Assembly: GCF_900240275.1 (NCBI RefSeq)
Contig: NZ_LT964761.1
Coordinates: forward strand, 1-64,000
Reading direction: 5' to 3'
Source: [Lactobacillus] timonensis
GTDB taxonomy: Bacteria; Bacillota; Bacilli; Lactobacillales; Lactobacillaceae
Length of the DNA: 64,000 bases
The notes beneath the pieces are model-generated. The model was not told the DNA's origin, did no database searches, and was given only the letters and a program-made list of their open reading frames with translations. Position 1 is the first letter of the stretch; every line of letters starts with the position of its first letter. Shown here piece after piece: positions 53,787-63,486 of the stretch. Position numbers and translations under genes: made by a program.

Positions 53787-55124
53787 CTAGGAGAGACGCT
53801 TGATGGTAGCGATGAAAAAGCCATCGGTATCATAGTCACTCGGCAAAATAGTTAGCGAGCGAGCATCTCGACCATCCTTAATACACTTTGTTGTTTTAGT
53901 TGTTAACTCGGCAAACTGCGGATTCGAACTGAGAAATTCACGAACCGTTAGCTCATTTTCCGTTTTTAACAAGGTACAAGTGCTGTAAGTTATTATACCG
54001 CCCTTTTTTACTTTTGTGGCCACTGCATTCAAAATTGCTAGCTGAATTTGGTGGAGGTATTGGCTGTCGGCTGCTGTTTTGGCGTAGCGAATTTCTGGTT
54101 TTTTACGTAATAACCCAATTCCGCTGCACGGCGCATCGACCAAAATAGCGTCAAATTCCTCATCCGCGAATTTTTTCCCAACTTTACGCGCGTCAAGGGC
54201 CATGGCCTCAACCTGGTCACTAACACCCAAGCGAGTAGCATTTTTCTGGATCAGCCGCACCTTATTAGCATGAAGATCGAGGGCCACTACCTTGCCTCGT
54301 CCAAGTTGTTCGGCTATTTGTGCCGTTTTGCCACCCGGGGCTGCACAAGCATCGAGGACTTTAAAATCATCTGCCAGTTTCATGCTATCCACCGCCAGTT
54401 GGGCACTCTCGTCCTGGATGGTTACTAGTCCGTTCTTGAAAGCTGAGCTACTAATAACCTTGCCAGAATCAACAACCAACCCTGCCAGTGCCAGCGGGCT
54501 GCAATGAACCCTCACTCCGTCATTAGCAAGCTGGTCAACGACTTTTTTTAAACTTCCCTTGGCATAATTGACCCGCAAAGACAGGTGTGCTGGTTCATTA
54601 ATACTGGTAAGAATTGCCCTAGTCTGTTCCATTCCATAATCCGTCGTCAGTTGTTCCACTAACCAGCGCGGCACACTACTGCTAACAGACAAACGCAGAA
54701 GCGGATCCTTAATATCACTTAAATCACGGCGGGGATGACGGAGGTAATTATGTAAAACCGCAGTTACCAATTTGCGAATTCCCGGATTACCATGCACCTT
54801 TGCGATTTCTACCGTCTCATTAACAACTGCAAAGTCGGGGACTCGTTGTAAGTAGTCGAGCTGGTAAGCAGCTTCTAATAAGAGGACATGGACCCAATTA
54901 GCCAGCTTTTTGTTTTTTAAAAATGGCGCTAGCCGGTAATCTAGCGTCAACTTGTGCTGCAATGTTCCGTAAACAATGTTTGTCAACAACCGCCTGTCGA
55001 CTTCAGATAATTGATGGTGGGTAATCGTATTATTCAGCTGCAGGTTTGAATACGCCTCCTGACCAATAACCCGGTCTAAAGTGACCATTGCCAACCAGCG
55101 CGGCGTCTTTTTAATGTTCGTCAT
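53787..55124 (-). CDS. rsmB: 16S rRNA (cytosine967-C5)-methyltransferase RsmB
   Basis: This 445-residue enzyme has an N-terminal NusB-like domain (about 1-140) and a NOP2/Sun methyltransferase domain. The SAM motif is LDACAAPGGKTAQIAE near 258, and the catalytic cysteines are in DAPCSGIGLLRKKPEI near 325 and YSTCTLLKTEN near 380. Its start overlaps the fmt stop by 14 bases, the usual fmt-rsmB coupling. Confidence 0.97.
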   Translation of the reverse strand: MTNIKKTPRWLAMVTLDRVIGQEAYSNLQLNNTITHHQLSEVDRRLLTNIVYGTLQHKLTLDYRLAPFLKNKKLANWVHVLLLEAAYQLDYLQRVPDFAVVNETVEIAKVHGNPGIRKLVTAVLHNYLRHPRRDLSDIKDPLLRLSVSSSVPRWLVEQLTTDYGMEQTRAILTSINEPAHLSLRVNYAKGSLKKVVDQLANDGVRVHCSPLALAGLVVDSGKVISSSAFKNGLVTIQDESAQLAVDSMKLADDFKVLDACAAPGGKTAQIAEQLGRGKVVALDLHANKVRLIQKNATRLGVSDQVEAMALDARKVGKKFADEEFDAILVDAPCSGIGLLRKKPEIRYAKTAADSQYLHQIQLAILNAVATKVKKGGIITYSTCTLLKTENELTVREFLSSNPQFAELTTKTTKCIKDGRDARSLTILPSDYDTDGFFIATIKRLS

Positions 55125-56067
55125 CGGTAATTGCCTGGAATCCTTCCGTCAGATTTTGATGTCCGTTCAGGTAGGCCGTAATATCCATTAACGGCTTGCC
55201 CGCCGGTTTCAGCTTATTAATTTGATAAACCGTCCCCTCACCGGCGGCCAGCACCAACGCATGCTTTTCCACCCGAACTACTTTACCGGGCGTCATCCCC
55301 GTTTTTTCATCCAGTGGGGTTACATCGTATATTTTGGTACGTAAGCCATCAACAATCATGTTGCCAATGGGAAATGGTCTTAACCCACGTACTTTATCAT
55401 CAATTCGATCAGCAGTCATGGTGTAATCAATCCGTTCCTGCTTGGTGCTAATGTTTGGCGAAAAACTAACCTTTGCCGAATCCTGCTCAACGGGATGGAC
55501 GTCCCCATTAATCAAGTGCGGCAATGTTTCCATCAGTAAATCACGTCCCAGCAAGCTCAACTTGTTAAACATTGAACCAGTATCGTCCTGTTTAGTAATC
55601 GGCACCTTTTTCTGCGCAATGATATCGCCAGCATCCATCTTTTTAACCATGTACATGATTGACACCCCGGTTTCGCGGTCACCATTGATAACCGCATAGT
55701 GTACCGGTGCACCACCACGATACTTTGGCAGCAATGATGCATGAACGTTAATGGCCGCGATTTGTGCCGCCGCCAGTAACTTTGTTGGCAAAAATTGGCC
55801 AAAAGCAGCAGTAATCATCAGGTCTGGTTTCATCTCAATGATCCTTGCCATTTCCGGGCTGTTGTTGATTTTTTCTGGTTGGAGAACATCCACCCCACTG
55901 GCCAGTGCAGCTTCCTTAACTGGGGAGGCCGTAAAACGGTGTTTGCGGCCAACCCGGCGGTCAGGCTGGGTAACAACTGCCAAGACATCATAATCAGGGC
56001 TATCAATAAGTGCTTGTAAAATTGGAACGGCAAACTGCGGCGTCCCCATAAAAACAACTGATTTCAT
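55111..56067 (-). CDS. fmt: Methionyl-tRNA formyltransferase
   Basis: This 318-residue enzyme formylates initiator Met-tRNA using 10-formyl-tetrahydrofolate. VVFMGTPQFAVPILQALI at the N-terminus, the catalytic INVHASLLPKYRGGAPVHYA near 107 with the SLLPKYRG loop, and GVSIMYMVKKMDAGDII near 140 are conserved. A C-terminal OB domain follows. It lies 17 bases after priA. Confidence 0.98.
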   Translation of the reverse strand: MKSVVFMGTPQFAVPILQALIDSPDYDVLAVVTQPDRRVGRKHRFTASPVKEAALASGVDVLQPEKINNSPEMARIIEMKPDLMITAAFGQFLPTKLLAAAQIAAINVHASLLPKYRGGAPVHYAVINGDRETGVSIMYMVKKMDAGDIIAQKKVPITKQDDTGSMFNKLSLLGRDLLMETLPHLINGDVHPVEQDSAKVSFSPNISTKQERIDYTMTADRIDDKVRGLRPFPIGNMIVDGLRTKIYDVTPLDEKTGMTPGKVVRVEKHALVLAAGEGTVYQINKLKPAGKPLMDITAYLNGHQNLTEGFQAITDDEH

Positions 56068-56084
56068 TATTAAAACTAACTCCT

Positions 56085-58502
56085 TTACATAAAGAACTGT
56101 GGTTCAGGATCAATGGATACCTGAAGGTCCCGAAAACCCCTTGGCTGCGTCTCAGTCAACACCGTCGTCAGTATTCGGTGAAGCTGTGGATCCTGCTTAT
56201 ACTTAATGACTAATTGGTAGTAGTAGCGACGCTTCATCCTGGCAATTGGTCGCGGTGAAGGCCCCAGAATAATCGTTGATGGCGCAACGGATCGCTTGAT
56301 CTGCTCACTAATTCTGATCATTGCCTTAGCCGCTACCGCTTCCTGTTCATGACTAGCCATGACGCGGACAGTGTAATAATAAGGCGGATACCCGCCACGG
56401 TATCGAACATTCATTTCGGTCGCAAAAAAGCGATCATAGTCGTGGGCCTGTGCTAGACGAATCGCGTAGTGGTCCGGGTTAAAAGTTTGAATAATGACGT
56501 GACCGGGTTTATCAGCCCTCCCGGCACGGCCACTTACTTGTACGAGCAAATCAAAGGTATGCTCACTTGCCCGAAAATCAGGCAATTCTAAACCAGTGTC
56601 AGCATTGAGTACCCCGACAAGGGTAACGTCTGGAAAATCTAACCCCTTAGCAATCATTTGGGTCCCCAAGAGGATGTCAGCCTGGTGTTCACCAAATTGC
56701 CGTAATATTTTTTCGTGCATCCCTTTTCGACGGGTGGTATCCACATCCATGCGTAAGACACGTGCCGCCGGCAATAATGCGGACAACTGCGCGGCCACTT
56801 TTTCCGTTCCCGTTCCGTAATAGCGGATGTGTCGGCTATGACATTGCGGACAATACTGGGGAATTGGCTCCTCATGGCCGCAATAGTGACACCGCATGGT
56901 CCGTGTATCCATGTGCAGGGTTAATGAAATATCACAATTAGGACATTTCAAAACGGCCCCACAGTCACGACACATCATAAACGAAGAAAAACCACGCCGA
57001 TTAAGCATCAAAATACTTTGTTCACCCTTACCGAGTCGGTCCTGCAGCAGTTCCATCAACCTGCGAGAAAAGTTTGTTTCTCCCTGCTGACGGATCTCCG
57101 GACGCATATCAACTACTTCAATCGGCGGCAGCGACTGACCATTAACCCGGTGAGACAACCGTAATAGCTGGTAAACACCTACCTGTGCACGACTCCGGCT
57201 CTCCAAACTGGGAGTTGCGGACCCTAGGAGCAACACAGCCTGGTGATATTTTGCCCGCCACTTAGCAACGTCGCGTGCATGGTACCGTGGGGAATCATCC
57301 TGCTTGTAGCTCGTCTCATGTTCTTCGTCCATGATAATAATACCCAGGTTTTTTAAGGGGGCAAAAATTGCGGAACGAGCCCCCACAACGACACGCGCTT
57401 GACCACGGTCGATTCGCCGCCACTCATCATAGCGTTCGCCCTGCGATAAGTTGCTGTGTAAAATGGCCACCTGTTCGCCAAAACGACCACAGACACGAGC
57501 TACCATCTGTGGTGTTAGTGAGATTTCGGGAACAAGCATTAAGGCAGTCTGTCCCTTCTGCAGCGCCTTTGCAATTGCTTGTAAGTAAACCTCAGTTTTT
57601 CCGCTCCCGGTAACCCCCTGTAAGAGAAAAGTCTGCGTGTTTTCCTGGTCCATCGCACTTGCAACGGCAGATAAAGCATCTTGCTGCTCCTGGTTTAATT
57701 TGAGCGGTGCAGTCTTTTGACATCCTTTACCCTGATGAGGCCGCCGGTATTGCTCGACTGGTAGTTTAATCAACCAGTGTTCTTCTTCACCCTTCTTGAC
57801 GGTACTAGCAGAAATATTTGCCTGTTTTTCCACCTCTTTTTCCAGGATTGTTTGGTCAAAGTGCCCAGCCAAAAAGTCCAACAACCGGTGCTGAGCAACC
57901 GCCCTTTTCGACAAATGACTGGCTACTAGCCCGGCTTGATCGGGTGTTAAAAGCGACCTGATACCGGTAATGGTCTTCACTCCAGCACGATTCTTTACCC
58001 GGTACTCAAAACGAACCTTTTTCTGGCGACGTAACTTGATGATTTTAGCAACTAAGTCTGGGTCCTGCTGAATGGTTGCAAAGTCTAGCTCATCCTGCTG
58101 GTCGAATAATCCTCGCCGCTCTTCGTCACTTAACGGTGCAATTACCCGGATAAGCCGTTGTGTCTTTCCCTTTAGTGCGGTCGGCAGCATGGTGTATAAA
58201 CAAGAAATCCAAAACGAGTAAGTGTCATCGGCCATCCACTGTGATAACTTCAGCAGTTCGTCATTAACTACTGGTTGCAAATCCATTAACGCCGCTAGTG
58301 GCCGCAGTTCACCGTCAAAATGGTGCGGCGCGTCAACACCGACAACAAACCCCTGTACCTGCCGATCGCCCTTACCAAATGGAACGACCACTCGCATCCC
58401 CGGCTTCACGGTATCTGCCCATTTATCCGGAACGCTATACGTAAAAGGATGGTTAGTCTGTTGGGTGGGCACATCAACAATCACCTGCACAGTTTGGGCC
58501 AT
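56085..58502 (-). CDS. priA: Primosomal protein N' (replication restart helicase PriA)
   Basis: This 805-residue helicase reloads the replisome at abandoned forks. The N-terminal 3'-binding domain begins VIVDVPTQQTNHPFTY. Helicase motifs are GVTGSGKTEVYL near 290, DEEHETSYKQDD near 390 and LVQVSGRAGRADKPG near 645. The zinc region has eight cysteines in CRDCGAVLKCPNCD and CHYCGHEE...YCPQCH. It starts directly after the coaBC stop codon. Confidence 0.98.
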   Translation of the reverse strand: MAQTVQVIVDVPTQQTNHPFTYSVPDKWADTVKPGMRVVVPFGKGDRQVQGFVVGVDAPHHFDGELRPLAALMDLQPVVNDELLKLSQWMADDTYSFWISCLYTMLPTALKGKTQRLIRVIAPLSDEERRGLFDQQDELDFATIQQDPDLVAKIIKLRRQKKVRFEYRVKNRAGVKTITGIRSLLTPDQAGLVASHLSKRAVAQHRLLDFLAGHFDQTILEKEVEKQANISASTVKKGEEEHWLIKLPVEQYRRPHQGKGCQKTAPLKLNQEQQDALSAVASAMDQENTQTFLLQGVTGSGKTEVYLQAIAKALQKGQTALMLVPEISLTPQMVARVCGRFGEQVAILHSNLSQGERYDEWRRIDRGQARVVVGARSAIFAPLKNLGIIIMDEEHETSYKQDDSPRYHARDVAKWRAKYHQAVLLLGSATPSLESRSRAQVGVYQLLRLSHRVNGQSLPPIEVVDMRPEIRQQGETNFSRRLMELLQDRLGKGEQSILMLNRRGFSSFMMCRDCGAVLKCPNCDISLTLHMDTRTMRCHYCGHEEPIPQYCPQCHSRHIRYYGTGTEKVAAQLSALLPAARVLRMDVDTTRRKGMHEKILRQFGEHQADILLGTQMIAKGLDFPDVTLVGVLNADTGLELPDFRASEHTFDLLVQVSGRAGRADKPGHVIIQTFNPDHYAIRLAQAHDYDRFFATEMNVRYRGGYPPYYYTVRVMASHEQEAVAAKAMIRISEQIKRSVAPSTIILGPSPRPIARMKRRYYYQLVIKYKQDPQLHRILTTVLTETQPRGFRDLQVSIDPEPQFFM

Positions 58503-59717
58503 CTAGTTCTCCTTCCTGAGCAGCTGGGCAATTAAATCTACCAGTCGTTTGCCCACCGCTTTCTTTGACATTAGTGGCCACTTATCCGGGTCCTGATTGG
58601 GCTGCAAAATTGTGACCCGGTTGTCCTCACTGCCAAAAGCACCGTGCAGACCACCCACGTCATTGGCCACGATCACATCCGCATTCTTGTTAGCCAACTT
58701 CTTCTGCGCATTAGCTATCAAGTCGTTAGTTTCCGCGGCAAAACCAACCACCAACTGCCCTGGTCGTTTCCGCTGCCCCGCTGACTTTAAAATATCGATT
58801 GTCGGCACTAAGGTGAGCTGATAATTTGAACGACCAGCTGCCTTTTTAATTTTCTGTTGGGCCGGCGACGCCAGTTTAAAATCAGCGACCGCCGCTGCCA
58901 TCACCAAGACGTCGGCATCATTCAACTCTTGGTTAACCGCCGTCGCCATTTCTTCCGTCGTTGTTACCTTGATAATTTGACAATGCGGCGACTGTGGTAA
59001 TTGAACCTGCACGCTGCCAGCAATAATTGTCACTGTGGCACCGGCATTTAGTGCCGCACGTACAATGGCAACACCCATTTTGCCCGAAGAACGGTTGCCT
59101 AAGAAGCGGACAGGGTCAAGCGGCTCACGAGTTCCACCTAATGTTACAACCACTTTCCGTTTGCTAAGTTGGTCGTCATCAGCAATCAACACCGTTTCCA
59201 CAAAGTTAGCAATTGCTGAAACAGCAGGCAGCCGCCCCTTACCCTGGTATCCTTCGGCAAGGTAGCCAGTCGCCGGTTCCATTAACAAACGGCCATCTTG
59301 TTTCAGTACGTTGATATTGCGCTGAGTAGCGGGGTTTCCCCACATGTGTGAATTCATTGCCGGGATGATCGCGATGGGTGCACTGGTAGCTAACAATGCG
59401 GCGGTGACGGCATCGTCAGCAATTCCATTGGCCATTTTTGCGATCACGTTAGCAGTAGCCGGCACAACTACTGCTAAGTCGGCCCAGTCAGCCAATTCGA
59501 TATGCGGAACATGTCCCTCTGCCGACTTATCCCACAAGTCGACGAGCACGCTGTGCTTGGTTAGCGATGCAAACGTTACCGGTCCAACTAGTTTAGTGGC
59601 CGCCTTTGTTTCGGCCACCCGCACTGTTAAACCCTTCTTTTGTAATGCTCGAACTAGTTCGACGGCTTTATACGCCGCGATACTGCCCGTCACATAAACA
59701 GCAACATGTTTCACCAT
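58503..59717 (-). CDS. coaBC: Bifunctional phosphopantothenoylcysteine decarboxylase / synthase
   Basis: This 404-residue enzyme joins two steps of coenzyme A synthesis. The CoaC half (1-185) is an FMN flavoprotein with GSIAAYKAVELVRAL, the catalytic His near HIELADWAD and PAMNSHMWGNPA. The CoaB half begins KVVVTLGGTREPLDPVRFLG and includes VMAAAVADFKLA and VVGFAAET. It is followed without a gap by priA. Confidence 0.97.
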   Translation of the reverse strand: MVKHVAVYVTGSIAAYKAVELVRALQKKGLTVRVAETKAATKLVGPVTFASLTKHSVLVDLWDKSAEGHVPHIELADWADLAVVVPATANVIAKMANGIADDAVTAALLATSAPIAIIPAMNSHMWGNPATQRNINVLKQDGRLLMEPATGYLAEGYQGKGRLPAVSAIANFVETVLIADDDQLSKRKVVVTLGGTREPLDPVRFLGNRSSGKMGVAIVRAALNAGATVTIIAGSVQVQLPQSPHCQIIKVTTTEEMATAVNQELNDADVLVMAAAVADFKLASPAQQKIKKAAGRSNYQLTLVPTIDILKSAGQRKRPGQLVVGFAAETNDLIANAQKKLANKNADVIVANDVGGLHGAFGSEDNRVTILQPNQDPDKWPLMSKKAVGKRLVDLIAQLLRKEN

Positions 59718-59766
59718 TCAGCACCTCCATGAATAAACCGTCCTCATTATATCATTGACCAGTTAG

Positions 59767-59797
59767 AAAAAGGGATGTGCAGGTTTGCACATCCCTT
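59767..59797 (-). terminator. Terminator after rpoZ
   Basis: AAGGGATGTGC and GCACATCCCTT pair perfectly around a six-base loop, followed by a T run on the minus strand between rpoZ and coaBC. Confidence 0.9.
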
Positions 59798-59808
59798 AGT
59801 CCTGACCA

Positions 59809-60027
59809 CTAGTCCTGGAGGTCTTCATGAGCATTGGGGTCGATAACGACCTTACCCGCTTCGATTTCTTCCAGTGCCCGGCCAACTGGCTTTACTGAGT
59901 CATAATGTGATAGCAATTCAGGATCCCCATTCTCTAGTTCATGAGCCCGTTTGCTAGCAAGCATTACCAGTGAATAGCGGGAATCAACCCGCTTCAACAG
60001 TTCGTCAACTGATGGAAAAAGAATCAT
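59809..60027 (-). CDS. rpoZ: RNA polymerase omega subunit
   Basis: This 72-residue subunit helps RNA polymerase assemble. The family helix is [20 protein letters not shown] followed by SKRAHEL; the end [15 protein letters not shown] is typical. It lies 108 bases after gmk, the usual gmk-rpoZ-coaBC-priA order. Confidence 0.96.
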   Translation of the reverse strand: MILFPSVDELLKRVDSRYSLVMLASKRAHELENGDPELLSHYDSVKPVGRALEEIEAGKVVIDPNAHEDLQD

Positions 60028-60135
60028 AACTATTACTCCTTTAAGTGCTGAACTTTTTGTTTAGTTCTCAATTTTAGCATACGTTAATTCAACAACTTTA
60101 TTTTAGCAGATTAACCGGCCAGCGTGAAATGCAAC

Positions 60136-60750
60136 CTACTTGTCACCAAGCATTTCCAAGTAGTCAGGCATCACCCGTGGGACGCGGAGACGTTCACTCC
60201 TAATGATTCCCTTGATTTTATCCACGGCGTTGTCAACCTCGTCGTTCACTACCGCATAGTCATAATTTTGCATCATTTGAATCTCACCAAAGGCCTTGTG
60301 AATGCGCTTATTGATAACTTCCATGCTATCAGTACCTCGGTGGATCAGCCGGTGCTTTAGCTCCATCAAATCAGGTGGTGTAAGGAAAATAAAGACGCCG
60401 TCAGGACACTTGGAACGCACCTGCATCGCCCCGTTAACTTCAATTTCCAAAAAAACATCGCGCCCAGAATCAAGGGTGTCATTGACGTATTTCAGTGGCG
60501 TACCATAGTAGTTGTCCACGTACTTAGCGTATTCCAGCATGCCACCTTCCTGGATACGCTTCTCAAATTCTTCTTTGCTGACAAAGAAGTAATCTACACC
60601 ATCTTTTTCACCCGGACGCGGCTTTCGGGTGGTCATTGAAATGGAGTATTGAAAGTCATTGCCGGGCTGGTTGAAGATTGCTTTACGCACAGTTCCCTTC
60701 CCAACACCAGATGGACCGGACAATACAATTAACATCCCTCGTTTGCTCAT
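60136..60750 (-). CDS. gmk: Guanylate kinase
   Basis: This 204-residue enzyme phosphorylates GMP to GDP. The P-loop is [15 protein letters not shown] near residue 10, the GMP site [19 protein letters not shown] near 40 and [20 protein letters not shown] near 122. I start at the ATG 60750; a GTG one codon earlier (60753) is seven bases from AAGGAG and may also serve. Confidence 0.97.
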   Translation of the reverse strand: MSKRGMLIVLSGPSGVGKGTVRKAIFNQPGNDFQYSISMTTRKPRPGEKDGVDYFFVSKEEFEKRIQEGGMLEYAKYVDNYYGTPLKYVNDTLDSGRDVFLEIEVNGAMQVRSKCPDGVFIFLTPPDLMELKHRLIHRGTDSMEVINKRIHKAFGEIQMMQNYDYAVVNDEVDNAVDKIKGIIRSERLRVPRVMPDYLEMLGDK

Positions 60751-60853
60751 CACTCAAATGCTCCTTAGCAGAAAGATAATATTACTATTTTGCAATAAAA
60801 TCCGCCTTAAATCAACTACCAGCGTGATCGTTTACTGAAAATTCTAAATGTGC

Positions 60854-60882
60854 TTGCTTTTCCGAACGCCCGTTCGTATAAT
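60854..60882 (+). promoter_or_regulatory. SOS-type promoter of the unknown small gene
   Basis: A -35 TTGCTT (60854-60859) and a perfect TATAAT (60877-60882) are separated by exactly 17 bases. The last 14 bases of this spacer are the LexA-type box described separately, so a bound repressor would block RNA polymerase directly. Confidence 0.88.
60863..60876 (+). promoter_or_regulatory. LexA/DinR box 1 (perfect palindrome)
   Basis: CGAACGCCCGTTCG matches the Gram-positive SOS operator core CGAAC-N4-GTTCG exactly. It lies entirely between the -35 and -10 elements. Confidence 0.85.
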
Positions 60883-60889
60883 GATGGTA

Positions 60890-60903
60890 CAAACAAACGT
60901 TCG
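60890..60903 (+). promoter_or_regulatory. LexA/DinR-like box 2 (one mismatch)
   Basis: CAAACAAACGTTCG fits CGAAC-N4-GTTCG with one change (G to A in the first half). It starts 27 bases after box 1, within the transcribed leader and just before the ribosome site. Confidence 0.65.
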
Positions 60904-60916
60904 GGAGGAACACATC

Positions 60917-61237
60917 ATGCAAAATCCAGCTTCACTTTTAACAACCACTACTACTAACCAATTACGTCAAGGTATGAAACGTTTCTTTAACCTCCCCACC
61001 GAGCAACCACGTCTCTTAAATCGTCAGCCGCTGGCACAGCGCCAACTATTTTTAAAGAAGTCCGTCAGCCATCACTACATTGTGTTTATTCAGTTACGCC
61101 CTTGCCGAAACGCCAATCACCCAACAAACTTGCAAGGTATTATTCACCAAATTGATAACCATCACTACCTGTTAACCCGTGGTCATGTCAATTATCTTTT
61201 TACTATTGATCAGTTGCAGTATTTAGCACGTCTTTAG
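60917..61237 (+). CDS. Putative SOS-induced small protein, function unknown
   Basis: This 106-residue protein begins MQNPASLLTTTTTNQ. I start at ATG 60917 because GGGAGG lies eight bases before it; a longer frame would run through the promoter. The N-terminal 40 residues are polar with a short MKRFFNLP segment; then come basic residues and a C-terminal strand-rich part (LQGIIHQIDNHHYLLTRG, then YLFTIDQLQYLARL). This last part is loosely like the 'G.I..ID...' pattern of YolD-type proteins, which accompany error-prone polymerases, but the match is weak. There is no signal peptide or membrane helix, so it is not an obvious YneA-type division inhibitor. It is the only plus-strand gene here, and ends at a shared terminator with recN. 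Confidence 0.72.
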   Translation: MQNPASLLTTTTTNQLRQGMKRFFNLPTEQPRLLNRQPLAQRQLFLKKSVSHHYIVFIQLRPCRNANHPTNLQGIIHQIDNHHYLLTRGHVNYLFTIDQLQYLARL

Positions 61238-61272
61238 AAAATTACAGCATGGTTAAGAGATAACCATTATTA

Positions 61273-61317
61273 CAAAAATCAGCACTCTGATTTACGACCA
61301 GAGTGCTGATTTTTTAT
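61273..61317. terminator. Bidirectional terminator between the small SOS gene and recN
   Basis: AAAAATCAGCACTCTG and CAGAGTGCTGATTTTTT pair over about 15 bases, with runs on both sides; the arm overlaps the recN stop codon. Confidence 0.92.
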
Positions 61318-62999
61318 TGTTGTCCCATCTTCAGCAATTCCGAAGCGTGTTCACGAGTCAGCTTAGTAATCCGTTCACCAGCCAGCATTCGTGAAAGTTC
61401 GTCAACTCGTTGGCTCTTCGTCAGTTTGGTAACACTTGTTGTTGTCCGTGAACCATGGACTCCTTTTTCAATATGCCAGTGGTGCTGCGCCACTGCGGCA
61501 ACCTGAGGAAGGTGGGTGATGCACAGCACCTGGGAGTGCTTGGCAATCAGTTTGATTTTATCAGCAATCGCCTGAGCAACCCGGCCGCTGACCCCCGTAT
61601 CAACCTCATCAAAGATGATACTAGTAATTCCCGCTGTCGAAGCGAAAATTGTCTTGAGGGCAAGCATTACCCGTGACAATTCACCACCCGAAGCAATCTT
61701 GACTAACGGGCCCATTGTTTCGCCGGGATTCGTTTGAATATAAAATTCAACTTGTTCACTGCCACCAGCGTCGAAACCATCCTCGTTGCCAACTGGTGAG
61801 AAATGAACCTTAAAATCGGCTTTATCCATATATAATGCCGATAATTGCTGGTGAACCTGCGCCTCCAGCCGTTTTGCAGCCCGGTGTCGCTTTTCGCTTA
61901 GCTTCGTTGAGAGCGTCACTAGTTGCTCCTTTAGCTGAGCCAATTCTGCTCCCTGGTCATCAGCCGACTCGGCACTCTGTTCCATCCGGCTTAATTCAGA
62001 CTGGATTTGCTGGTAGTACTTCAGAACATCTGTTACCGTATCGCCGTATTTATGTTCTAGTGTCCCGATCAGCGTTAGACGCTCATCGATTTGGGCAAGT
62101 CGGGCATCATCAAATTCCAAAGTTTCCAGTTGAGAGTTAGCATTATCTGCTAAGTCTTGCAAGTTATAGTAGGCATCATTTAACGACCGGTTCATCTTCT
62201 CAAAAGCCGGATCAAACTTCGCAATTCCCTGCAAAGCATCCATTGCCGTCCCTAACTGATCCAAGACGGCCATCCCCTCATTATCATTGAGGACACCGAC
62301 AATCGTTTGGAGCGCAGTATTGATCTGTTGAAAATGTGCTAGGCGTTCACGCTCACTGGTCAGCTTTTCGTCTTCATCAGGCACAAGGTTGGCCTCACCA
62401 ATTTCCTTAACCTGGTAGCGGAGCATATCCAGGCGTTGGGCCCATTGCTGCTCATTTCGTTGCCGGTCACTAATCATCTTTTTGAGCTTTAAATAATGAG
62501 CATATAAGTGGTGGTAATTCGCCAAGTCAGCCGCTAGCTTTTCCCCGGCAAACTGATCCAACATCCCCAGATGGGTTTCCGGTTGTAAAAGGAGCTGGTG
62601 CTCATTTTGCCCCTGAATATCGACCAACCCCCGGCCTAGTTCTTTCAATGTCGAAGTATTAATCAGTTGGCCATTTACCCGGATAGTATTGCGACCATTC
62701 CGGTTAATCTGCCGGCTTATGATTAAGACACCATCCTGGTGATCGACCCCCAGTTCGTCAAGCATTGCCACATACTGAGGGTCTTCAGGAACGGTGAATT
62801 GTCCTTGGAGATTCAGCTTGTCACTTCCCCGCCGGATAAACTCCTGGGAACCACGCCCGCCAGCAAGGAGGCCAACCGCATCGATAATAATCGATTTCCC
62901 AGCACCGGTTTCACCCGTGAGGACCGTCATCTGGTCATCAAAGGTCAGTGACTGGTGGTCAATAATGGCTAAATTATCAATGGTGAGTTCTTGTAACAC
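61314..62999 (-). CDS. recN: DNA repair protein RecN
   Basis: This 561-residue SMC-like ATPase acts early in double-strand break repair. Walker A is GETGAGKSIIIDAV near 30, a coiled coil covers about 150-380, and the ABC signature is ASGGELSRVMLALK near 440 with Walker B ITSIIFDEVDTGVSG near 465. LCITHLPQVAAVAQHH closes the head domain. It follows argR by 17 bases, a common Firmicute pair. Confidence 0.97.
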   Translation of the reverse strand: MLQELTIDNLAIIDHQSLTFDDQMTVLTGETGAGKSIIIDAVGLLAGGRGSQEFIRRGSDKLNLQGQFTVPEDPQYVAMLDELGVDHQDGVLIISRQINRNGRNTIRVNGQLINTSTLKELGRGLVDIQGQNEHQLLLQPETHLGMLDQFAGEKLAADLANYHHLYAHYLKLKKMISDRQRNEQQWAQRLDMLRYQVKEIGEANLVPDEDEKLTSERERLAHFQQINTALQTIVGVLNDNEGMAVLDQLGTAMDALQGIAKFDPAFEKMNRSLNDAYYNLQDLADNANSQLETLEFDDARLAQIDERLTLIGTLEHKYGDTVTDVLKYYQQIQSELSRMEQSAESADDQGAELAQLKEQLVTLSTKLSEKRHRAAKRLEAQVHQQLSALYMDKADFKVHFSPVGNEDGFDAGGSEQVEFYIQTNPGETMGPLVKIASGGELSRVMLALKTIFASTAGITSIIFDEVDTGVSGRVAQAIADKIKLIAKHSQVLCITHLPQVAAVAQHHWHIEKGVHGSRTTTSVTKLTKSQRVDELSRMLAGERITKLTREHASELLKMGQQ

Positions 63000-63016
63000 C
63001 CTCAGGCCCTCTTTTC

Positions 63017-63469
63017 TTAATGGTTTTGTGGTTGCAAATGAGCCACCAATTTCTTAGCATCAGCAGCTGAATTGCAAATAATCAGTACTGTCGAGTCATC
63101 ACCCAGTGAGATGAAAACTTGCGGAAAATGTGCTCGTTGAATCATCTGCGAAACTGATGGACCACACCCCGGGATCATCAATAAAGCGACGAAACGGTCA
63201 CTAACCTTAATCTCTTTAAGGTCGTTGCGCAACGAATTAGCAAGTCGCTGACGAACATTGGGTTGCTGGCGTACAGGCAAACTATAGTGGTACCCACCTT
63301 CTGGATTAGGTTCCTTAATTAGCTGCATTTCCTTAATATCGCGGGAAATCGTTGCCTGGGTAACGTTAACACCCCGTTGCGCCAGCAGACTAACTAGCCC
63401 TTCCTGATTTTCCACGTCATTATTAGTAATTAATTCTTTAATGGCTTTCTGTCGCTCGCTTTTGTTCAC
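63017..63469 (-). CDS. argR: Arginine repressor ArgR
   Basis: This 150-residue repressor/activator of arginine metabolism has an N-terminal winged helix (ERQKAIKELI, NVTQATISRDIKEMQLIK) and a C-terminal oligomerisation domain that binds arginine (MIPGCGPSVSQMIQRAHF and GDDSTVLIICNSAADAKKL). I start at GTG 63469 because GGAGGAG lies six bases before it; the frame extends six codons upstream. In this position, next to recN, it is the ahrC/argR type. Confidence 0.95.
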   Translation of the reverse strand: MNKSERQKAIKELITNNDVENQEGLVSLLAQRGVNVTQATISRDIKEMQLIKEPNPEGGYHYSLPVRQQPNVRQRLANSLRNDLKEIKVSDRFVALLMIPGCGPSVSQMIQRAHFPQVFISLGDDSTVLIICNSAADAKKLVAHLQPQNH

Positions 63470-63486
63470 TTTCGCTCCTCCGTTCA

